The notes under the pieces are model-generated. The model was not told the origin of the DNA. It saw nothing but the letters and a program-made list of their open reading frames with translations, and did no database searches. Source: an uncultured Oscillospiraceae bacterium (GTDB lineage Bacteria; Bacillota; Clostridia; Oscillospirales; Acutalibacteraceae). Taken from it: 46,691 bases of DNA. Numbering within the stretch: the stretch's first letter is position 1; every line of letters starts with the position of its first letter. The stretch is taken from contig CABTZO010000002.1 in the NCBI GenBank assembly GCA_902489335.1, positions 1 to 46,691 of the forward strand. Direction: 5' to 3'. A program made the translations under genes and the position numbers. Positions 41,202-46,691 of the stretch are shown here, piece by piece.

Positions 41202-41392
41202 AATATCCCCGTATAACCGTTTATACATATAATATGCTTGTAAAAATTTTTTAACAATTTAAAATGTTAAAGAAATTTAATTTCCAAATGAACATGTGTT
41301 TAAAAATTTATTTGATTTTCTAGTAAAAAGCATTAATATTTTAATTTATATTTATTGTTTTTATAGATAAATTAAATTTATTTAAATAATGT

Positions 41393-41421
41393 TTTACTTA
41401 TTATTGTCTTTGTATTATAAT
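41393..41421 (+). promoter_or_regulatory. Promoter of the ATP synthase operon
   Basis: TTTACT (41393-41398), 17 bases, TATAAT (41416-41421), about 45 bases before the atpB ATG. Confidence 0.65.
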
Positions 41422-41465
41422 GCCTTTATAAATTAATCATATTTTGTTTTTATAAAGGATAAAAA

Positions 41466-42299
41466 ATGAAAAAAAGAAGTCGTTTTATCTTTATTTTTTT
41501 GTGGGTTTTACTGCTTTGTCTTGTATTAATCGCCGTTTTTATGACAGACGGAAAGACAAGCGGTGAGTCAGTAAAAGCAGTAATGAATGATGCTGTATTA
41601 CACGAAGAAAACAAAATAGACTTATTTGGAATAAAAGCAGTCAATCCCGCTTTTATTTCAGCGATGACAGTATCCGGATTTTTACTTTTATTTTCAGCTT
41701 TGATTCGTGTTTTTGTGATCTCACGATTCAAAATTGTTCCCGGCAAATTTCAAATTATATTGGAAGAACTCGTCAGTTATTTTGATAATTTGGCAAAGAC
41801 CAACAGTCCGAGCCGAAATGGTTTCTTAGGTGCCTATGTTTTTGCAGCGGGCGTCTATATTTTTTTTGGAACTATATTTGAGCTGTTTGGTTTTCAAGCA
41901 GTAACCATTAAGAATATATCAATTTCTCTGCCGGCTCCGTTATCAGATATAAATGCCGCCATTGCTATGGGCTTCCTTTCCTATCTTGTCATTATGTCCG
42001 GAGGAATTGCCGGAAACGGAGTAAAAGGAATAGGACTAACATTAAAGGACTTTTCCTTGCCTTTTTCAATGAGTTTTCGTCTGTTCGGTGCTCTGCTGAG
42101 CGGTTTACTTGTCAACGAGCTTGTATACTATTATATAAATTTAAGTTTTATTTTGCCTGTTGCAGTCGGTCTTATGTTCACATTACTTCATGCTCTTATT
42201 CAGGCATACGTTCTCACCGTTCTGACTGCCTTATTTTATGGAGAAGTTACAAAAAAATCTAATAAAAAGAAATTACAATTCAGGAGGAAATTAAAATGA
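41466..42299 (+). CDS. atpB: F1Fo ATP synthase subunit a
   Basis: The 277-aa membrane protein forms the ion half-channels beside the c-ring. The essential arginine is Arg205 in MSFRLFGALLSG. SDINAAIAMGF at ~160-170 is the equivalent of the usual helix-3 A-D-I-N motif, and the last helices contain LHALIQAYVLTVLTALF. It has an N-terminal hydrophobic segment and a ~40-residue outer loop. There is no atpI before it. AAAGGATAAAAA precedes the ATG. It overlaps atpE by four bases. Confidence 0.94.
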   Translation: MKKRSRFIFIFLWVLLLCLVLIAVFMTDGKTSGESVKAVMNDAVLHEENKIDLFGIKAVNPAFISAMTVSGFLLLFSALIRVFVISRFKIVPGKFQIILEELVSYFDNLAKTNSPSRNGFLGAYVFAAGVYIFFGTIFELFGFQAVTIKNISISLPAPLSDINAAIAMGFLSYLVIMSGGIAGNGVKGIGLTLKDFSLPFSMSFRLFGALLSGLLVNELVYYYINLSFILPVAVGLMFTLLHALIQAYVLTVLTALFYGEVTKKSNKKKLQFRRKLK

Positions 42300-42667
42300 A
42301 AGTAAAAGCAAAAAAAATTGTTGTTCTGGCGATTATTATATCGGTTATATGCACATTTTGCTCTATTAATGTATTTGCAAAATCAGATAATACCGATCCT
42401 GCAACAACCTCTAAAACAGAAGTTGAAAAAAAAGAGGATAATCTTAAGGGAAAAAAGGCAATTGCGGCAGCAATTTGTGTAGGTATTGCTTCTTCTTCAG
42501 CGGCAATCGGCATGGGTCTTGCAGTTGCAAAGTCATCCGAAGGCATTTCTCGTCAACCTGAAGCTGCCGGAAGTATCAGAACAGGTTTAATGCTTGGACT
42601 TGTTTTTATTGAAACAGCAATAATTTATTCATTGGTTACGGCAATTTTGATTATATTCGTCCTTTAA
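42296..42667 (+). CDS. atpE: F1Fo ATP synthase subunit c with N-terminal signal-like extension
   Basis: The last ~70 residues are the normal c-subunit hairpin: the RQPEA loop at ~86-90 and the ion-binding Glu106 in VFIETAIIYSLV. The first ~53 residues are extra. They consist of a signal-peptide-like segment ending in INVFA and a hydrophilic stretch, so the protein is 123 aa against the usual 70-90. The Na+ type Gln of helix 1 is replaced by Met (AIGMGLAVAKS), so H+ coupling is more likely, although a Thr follows the Glu. GGAGG precedes the ATG. Confidence 0.92.
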   Translation: MKVKAKKIVVLAIIISVICTFCSINVFAKSDNTDPATTSKTEVEKKEDNLKGKKAIAAAICVGIASSSAAIGMGLAVAKSSEGISRQPEAAGSIRTGLMLGLVFIETAIIYSLVTAILIIFVL

Positions 42668-42679
42668 GGAGGGCTTTTT

Positions 42680-43168
42680 ATGGGCTTACCGTTAAATATA
42701 GATTGGCAACAGATTCTCCTGCACATTTTTAATTTTTTAATTCTTGTGGGCGGGCTTTATTTGTTGCTTTATAAGCCGGTAAAAAATTTCATGGAAAACA
42801 GAAAAAAATATTTTTCGGAAATGGATGAAAAAGCAAAAGCCGAAAAAGATTCTGCAGAACTTGAAAAACAAAAATATTTAAATAAATTAAAAAATGCGGA
42901 ATCTGAAATAGAAAAAATGAAAATGGATTCTATGCAATCGGCTAAAAAAATTGCCGATGAATATATAGAAGACGCAAAACTTGAAAGAGATCAGATAATA
43001 TCGAACGCAAAAACACAGGCAGAAACAGAAAAAGAAAAGATTTTCAGAAAAGCAAATTCCGAAATAGAAGTAATGGTTTCAGAAGCAGTTGATAAAATGC
43101 TTGTAAAAGAAGGAACAGATCCTCTCGATGAATTTCTGGACAGAGCTGAAAAGGAGGATAAGACTTGA
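42680..43168 (+). CDS. atpF: F1Fo ATP synthase subunit b
   Basis: The 162-aa protein has one N-terminal membrane helix (~10-28, ILLHIFNFLILVGGLYLLL) followed by a long charged coiled coil to ~145. Dimeric b forms the peripheral stalk and normally binds delta at its C-terminus. The C-terminal end (PLDEFLDRAEKEDKT) is not fused to delta. It overlaps atpA by four bases, leaving no room for an atpH gene. AAGGAGG lies near its 3' end for atpA. Confidence 0.94.
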   Translation: MGLPLNIDWQQILLHIFNFLILVGGLYLLLYKPVKNFMENRKKYFSEMDEKAKAEKDSAELEKQKYLNKLKNAESEIEKMKMDSMQSAKKIADEYIEDAKLERDQIISNAKTQAETEKEKIFRKANSEIEVMVSEAVDKMLVKEGTDPLDEFLDRAEKEDKT

Positions 43169-44934
43169 CGGAAAACCAAATAAAAAAGATTGAAATCTGC
43201 GCTTATCTTCGCAGTGCAAAAGAGCCGACTCAAGAACAAAAAGAGAGGCTTTGTCGATATCTTGAAAAAAAATACAATAAAAAAGTCAGTGTTTTATGGA
43301 AAGAAGACAAAAGCATAAAAGACGGATTCAGAATTGAAGTCGGATCTTCTATTTATAAATGGACTCTTGATGAAATATATGACTGGAGTAACGAGGGCAA
43401 GACAAGACAACTAAAAGAAAAAGTCAAAGAAAATCTTTCGGTCTCAAAAGATGTAATGTCTCTTGTCAGGCAAACAATAAATGAATTTGAAGCTAAACCA
43501 CATTCTGATGAAATCGGAACTGTTTTAACTGTCGGAGACGGAATTGCAACTCTTGTCGGACTTGAAAACGCACAGTATGGTGAAATTTTGCTGTTTGAAT
43601 GCGGAATAAAAGGTATGATTCTCGATTTACAGCCGGATACTATCGGATGTGTAATTTTTGGCGATGAAAGTGATATTGCTCAAGGTAGCGTCGTTTACCG
43701 AACAAAAAAAACTGCCGGTATTCCGGTTGGTGACGGTTATTTAGGTAGAATTACAGATGCTTTGGGAAATCCGATTGACGGCAAAGGAGAAATTATAGCA
43801 GAAGATTATTATCCGATTGAAAATGCTGCTCCGACCATTATTGAACGACAAAGTGTAAATAAGCCTTTGGAGACGGGAATATTATCTATTGATTCAATGT
43901 TTCCGATCGGCAGAGGTCAGCGTGAACTTATAATCGGAGATCGTCAGACCGGAAAAACGGCAATTGCACTCGACACAATACTAAATCAAAAAGGTAAAAA
44001 TACAATTTGTATCTATGTTGCAATCGGACAAAAAGCATCGTCTGTCGCACAGTTTACCGAAATTCTCAAAAGAAATGATGCTCTTGGCTACTGTATAGTT
44101 GTCGCCGCAACCGCAAGTGATTCTGCGACCTTACAATATATCGCTCCATATGCGGGTTGTTCTATAGGTGAATATTTTATGCATAAAGGAAAAGATGTCC
44201 TTATTGTATATGATGATCTTTCAAAACACGCAATTGCATACAGAACATTGAGTTTGCTTTTGGAACGTTCCCCAGGGCGTGAAGCATATCCCGGTGATGT
44301 GTTTTATCTTCATTCAAGATTACTCGAACGTTCCGCTCGATTATCCGACAAGCTTTCAGGCGGAAGTATGACGGCTCTTCCTATAGTTGAAACTCAAGCC
44401 GGAGATGTATCGGCTTATATACCGACCAATATCATTTCAATTACAGACGGACAAATTTTCCTTGAAAGTGATTTATTTAATTCAGGTCAAAGACCTGCGG
44501 TTAATGTCGGACTTTCAGTTTCCCGTGTCGGCGGGGCTGCTCAGACAAAGGCGATGAAAAAAGCTTGCGGAAGTCTTAGAATTGATCTTGCACAATATCG
44601 CGAAATGGAAGTTTTCATGCAATTTTCAAGCGATTTAGATGATGTTACAAAAAGAAGACTACAATATGGTCAGGGACTTATGAAACTTCTCTGTCAAGAT
44701 CAGTTTCATCCATACAGTCAGCATGAACAGGTAATCATATTAACTTGTGCGCTTTCACATCTTTTCACTGATTATGATATAAATAATCTTCCTGTTCTTG
44801 TTAAAGATATGCTTGAAAAAGCAGAAGAACAAATACCTGAAATCTGTGAAAAAATTGATCGAACAGGTAAAACAGACGATCAAGATATTGACAAAATAAT
44901 TAATTTTGCAAAAACGTTTATAAGCAAGAATTAA
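43165..44934 (+). CDS. atpA: F1Fo ATP synthase subunit alpha with delta-like N-terminal extension
   Basis: The 589-aa protein starts with TTG 43165 after AAGGAGG (43151-43157). Residues ~95-589 are a normal ~495-aa alpha subunit: VMSLVRQTINEFEA (N-terminal helix), GTVLTVGDGIATL, Walker A GDRQTGKTAIALD and LLLERSPGREAYPGDVFYLH. Residues 1-~94 are extra and read like the C-terminal domain of delta/OSCP: EPTQEQKERLCRYLEKKYNKK (quoted: PTQEQKERLCRYLEKKYNKK), then VSVLWKEDKSIKDGFRIEVG and the closing helix. No separate delta gene is present between atpF and atpA. An internal start near Met98 has no ribosome binding site. Fusion is direct; its functional role is inference. Confidence 0.9.
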   Translation: MTENQIKKIEICAYLRSAKEPTQEQKERLCRYLEKKYNKKVSVLWKEDKSIKDGFRIEVGSSIYKWTLDEIYDWSNEGKTRQLKEKVKENLSVSKDVMSLVRQTINEFEAKPHSDEIGTVLTVGDGIATLVGLENAQYGEILLFECGIKGMILDLQPDTIGCVIFGDESDIAQGSVVYRTKKTAGIPVGDGYLGRITDALGNPIDGKGEIIAEDYYPIENAAPTIIERQSVNKPLETGILSIDSMFPIGRGQRELIIGDRQTGKTAIALDTILNQKGKNTICIYVAIGQKASSVAQFTEILKRNDALGYCIVVAATASDSATLQYIAPYAGCSIGEYFMHKGKDVLIVYDDLSKHAIAYRTLSLLLERSPGREAYPGDVFYLHSRLLERSARLSDKLSGGSMTALPIVETQAGDVSAYIPTNIISITDGQIFLESDLFNSGQRPAVNVGLSVSRVGGAAQTKAMKKACGSLRIDLAQYREMEVFMQFSSDLDDVTKRRLQYGQGLMKLLCQDQFHPYSQHEQVIILTCALSHLFTDYDINNLPVLVKDMLEKAEEQIPEICEKIDRTGKTDDQDIDKIINFAKTFISKN

Positions 44935-44950
44935 AACAAAGGCGTTAAAT

Positions 44951-45874
44951 ATGAGTAATGCTAAAGAACTCAAAAATCACATAAAAAGCGTCAGTGACAC
45001 AAAAAAAATCACAAACGCAATGTATTTAATCGCGTCTGTCAAAATGCGAAAAGCCAAATCGGATCTTGACAAGACCAGGCCTTATTTTAATGCTGTAAAG
45101 AATGAAATAAAACGCATTTTTAGAACGGTTAAAGATGTCAACAGTCGGTATTTTTATCCAATCGACGGCGAAAAAAAATCGTCAAATAAGACTTATGCTT
45201 GCCTTGTTATCACTGCCGATAAAGGGCTTGCGGGAAAATATAATAAAAATGTCCTTAAAGAGGCTGAAAAAATGTATTTGGAAAATCCGAACACAAAGTT
45301 TTTTGTGGTCGGAAAGTTTGGCAGACAATATTTTTACAGACATGATATACCGATTGAAAAAAGTTTTTTATATACCGCACAGAATCCTACGATGCACAGA
45401 GCAAGAGAAATAAGTGAAATTTTACTGGAACTTTTTGATAAAAATGAAGTTCAAAAGATTTACATTATATATACCGATATGAAAAATGCGATGACTGAAG
45501 ATGCTAAGACCGAACGCCTTTTACCATTTCACCAAAAGAAATTTATTTCGGAAAAAAAAGAAGAATCTTCAGATATAGAATTTGAATTTTTACCGGACAT
45601 TGAGGAAGTTTTGGATAATATTATTCCGAGCTACATTTCAGGATATATATACAGTGCACTTGTAGACAGTTTTTGTAGTGAACAAAACGCAAGAATGACA
45701 GCGATGAATTCAGCCGGTAAAAATGCAGAAAAAAAACTTATTGAACTTTCAGCAGAATATAACCGACAAAGACAAGCCGCTGTTACACAAGAAATTATTG
45801 AAATATCATCAGGCGCAAAAGCCCAAAGAAATAAAGTCAAAAAAGAAAACACACGGGAGGAATTATATCTGTGA
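44951..45874 (+). CDS. atpG: F1Fo ATP synthase subunit gamma
   Basis: The 307-aa central-stalk subunit has the conserved N-terminal helix AKELKNHIKSVSDTKKITNA and a C-terminal helix with SEQNARMTAMNSAGKNAEKK. The middle Rossmann-like part contains CLVITADKGLAGKYN. It rotates within the alpha-beta ring. It is slightly longer than the usual ~285-295 aa, with a Lys/Glu-rich insertion near residues 190-205. It overlaps atpD by four bases. Confidence 0.95.
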   Translation: MSNAKELKNHIKSVSDTKKITNAMYLIASVKMRKAKSDLDKTRPYFNAVKNEIKRIFRTVKDVNSRYFYPIDGEKKSSNKTYACLVITADKGLAGKYNKNVLKEAEKMYLENPNTKFFVVGKFGRQYFYRHDIPIEKSFLYTAQNPTMHRAREISEILLELFDKNEVQKIYIIYTDMKNAMTEDAKTERLLPFHQKKFISEKKEESSDIEFEFLPDIEEVLDNIIPSYISGYIYSALVDSFCSEQNARMTAMNSAGKNAEKKLIELSAEYNRQRQAAVTQEIIEISSGAKAQRNKVKKENTREELYL

Positions 45875-46677
45875 GTAAAATGTACGGAAAAATTACAGCT
45901 ATATCGGGACCGGTTATAGACTGTGAATTCGACGGAGACGTTCTTCCGAAAATAAAAGATGCCATAAGCGTTACAGTAAACGATGAAAATCGTGTTATGG
46001 AAGTAGTATCGCATCTTGGTCATGGAAAAGTCCGTTGTATTCTTTTGGGTGCCAGTGAACATCTTTCACGCGGAATGCAAGTTGTATCGGACGGTAAAGG
46101 AATTACTGTTCCGGTCGGTGAAAATGTTCTTGGAAGAATGTTTAATGTTTTGGGCGAACCTATTGATGACGGCGAGCCTATTTCACCCGATGCCGAAAGA
46201 AATGAAATTCATCGAAAAGCACCGAGTTTTGAGGAACTTCGTCCCGCAACAGAAATACTGGAAACGGGAATTAAAGTTATAGATCTTTTAGAACCATATC
46301 CAAAAGGCGGTAAAATCGGGCTTTTTGGCGGTGCCGGTGTCGGTAAAACCGTCTTGATACAAGAACTTATTCATAATGTTGCAATGAAACATGGCGGATA
46401 CTCGGTATTTACCGGAGTCGGTGAAAGAAGTCGTGAAGGTAACGATCTATGGAATGAAATGCGTGAAAGCGGTGTTTTTGATAAAACGGCACTTGTGTTC
46501 GGTCAAATGAACGAGTCTCCGGGAGTTCGTATGCGAGTTGCCCTGTCAGGACTCACAATGGCTGAATATTTTCGTGATTCGCTTTCCAAGGATGTTCTTC
46601 TTTTTATCGACAATATTTTTAGATTTGTTCAGGCAGGAAGTGAAGTGTCAGGACGAACGCTCGCAGCTAAAGAATAA
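45871..46677 (+). CDS. atpD: F1Fo ATP synthase subunit beta, broken at the window edge
   Basis: The frame starts with GTG 45871 after GGGAGG and reads as a normal beta subunit for 260 residues: Walker A GGAGVGKTVL at ~153-162, GVGERSREGNDL, GQMNESPGVRMRV and Walker B LLFIDNIFRFVQAGSEVS. After Ser260 the expected continuation (A-LLGRMPSAVGYQPT) is lost. The frame reads GRTLAAKE and stops at 46677. The last 41 bases (46651-46691) do not resemble beta in any frame I tried. A contig-end chimera is the most likely cause; a true truncation would remove half of an essential protein. Confidence 0.8.
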   Translation: MSKMYGKITAISGPVIDCEFDGDVLPKIKDAISVTVNDENRVMEVVSHLGHGKVRCILLGASEHLSRGMQVVSDGKGITVPVGENVLGRMFNVLGEPIDDGEPISPDAERNEIHRKAPSFEELRPATEILETGIKVIDLLEPYPKGGKIGLFGGAGVGKTVLIQELIHNVAMKHGGYSVFTGVGERSREGNDLWNEMRESGVFDKTALVFGQMNESPGVRMRVALSGLTMAEYFRDSLSKDVLLFIDNIFRFVQAGSEVSGRTLAAKE

Positions 46678-46691
46678 AGCGAAGGCGTTAG

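Larger units (their letters stand above)
41029..41465. other. Long AT-rich divergent intergenic region
   Basis: This 437-base region separates the surface protein gene from the ATP synthase operon. It holds a Fur-box sequence (41187-41201), a second short inverted repeat (GTATAA/TTATAC near 41211-41226) and the atp promoter. No small gene with a ribosome binding site was found in it. Confidence 0.6.

Noticed and set aside
43453..43470. Internal ATG of atpA giving a standard-length alpha
   Set aside because: No ribosome binding site precedes it, whereas the TTG at 43165 has AAGGAGG at ideal spacing and overlaps the atpF stop.
46651..46691. Insertion sequence end in atpD
   Set aside because: Only 41 bases are visible, with no inverted repeat or target duplication; an assembly edge is simpler.

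Overview
The window is AT-rich chromosomal DNA of a low-GC Firmicute, most likely an anaerobic member of the Clostridia. This rests on the AT bias, strong GGAGG-type ribosome binding sites, a canonical T-box leader, single-membrane (Gram-positive) surface proteins and lipoproteins, the mreBCD-pbp2-minD gene order, and Bacillus-type EF-P with its YmfF/YmfH partners. I cannot name the genus. Coding density is high and most genes are housekeeping. No tRNA, rRNA, CRISPR array, transposase or prophage was seen. No alignment or database search was run; family calls come from motifs read in the translations.

Layout. 1-895: YhaM-type exoribonuclease (cut by the left edge). 994-1140: palindrome-rich repeat. 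1168-4391: promoter, tryptophan T-box, lone TrpB2-type tryptophan synthase beta chain, and a secreted GH25 lysozyme with a TTG start. 4388-5879: sugar nucleotidyltransferase and a YcxB-like membrane protein. 5881-9992 (minus): degenerate LytR-CpsA-Psr protein, GluRS and GlnRS in one tight operon. 10134-10940: polytopic membrane protein. 10983-18154 (minus): EF-P, Nudix hydrolase, MreB, MreC, MreD, PBP2 and MinD, then a separately promoted mgsA and a 59-aa DUF3006 gene. 18331-21341 (plus): YqeG phosphatase, M24 peptidase, pyruvate kinase. 21403-23123 (minus): two paralogous integral membrane proteins resembling transmembrane (PaxB/Pyr4-type) terpene cyclases. 23507-30523 (minus): pnp, rpsO, folD, lgt, ymfH, ymfF. 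30679-33083 (plus): PduL-type phosphotransacylase, a split ChrA pair, a lipoprotein. 33131-35335 (minus): polar amino-acid ABC transporter. 35718-37321 (plus): cysteine synthase and a metallophosphoesterase. 37309-41028 (minus): alanine racemase, NapH-like polyferredoxin and a surface protein. 41466 to the right edge (plus): F1Fo ATP synthase operon atpB-E-F-A-G-D.

How the parts work together. One block builds and shapes the wall (MreBCD, PBP2, Alr, GH25, LCP-like protein). EF-P sits in the same window as the two M16 proteins known in Bacillus to be needed for its 5-aminopentanol modification, and its Lys32 loop is the Bacillus type. Translation and RNA turnover genes (GltX, GlnS, S15, PNPase, YhaM) fill much of the rest.

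Most notable observations. (1) The ATP synthase operon has no free delta gene; AtpA instead carries about 94 extra N-terminal residues resembling the C-terminal domain of delta, a delta-alpha fusion that poses a 3:1 stoichiometry puzzle. (2) Two tandem terpene-cyclase-like membrane proteins keep the Glu and Asp that are essential in fungal Pyr4, with no terpene genes nearby. (3) Three intergenic GC-rich elements are built from short palindromes whose stems vary with compensating changes. (4) A perfect 7-1-7 Fur box lies in the long intergenic region before the surface protein. The last 41 bases of the window break atpD in a way that looks like a contig-end artefact.
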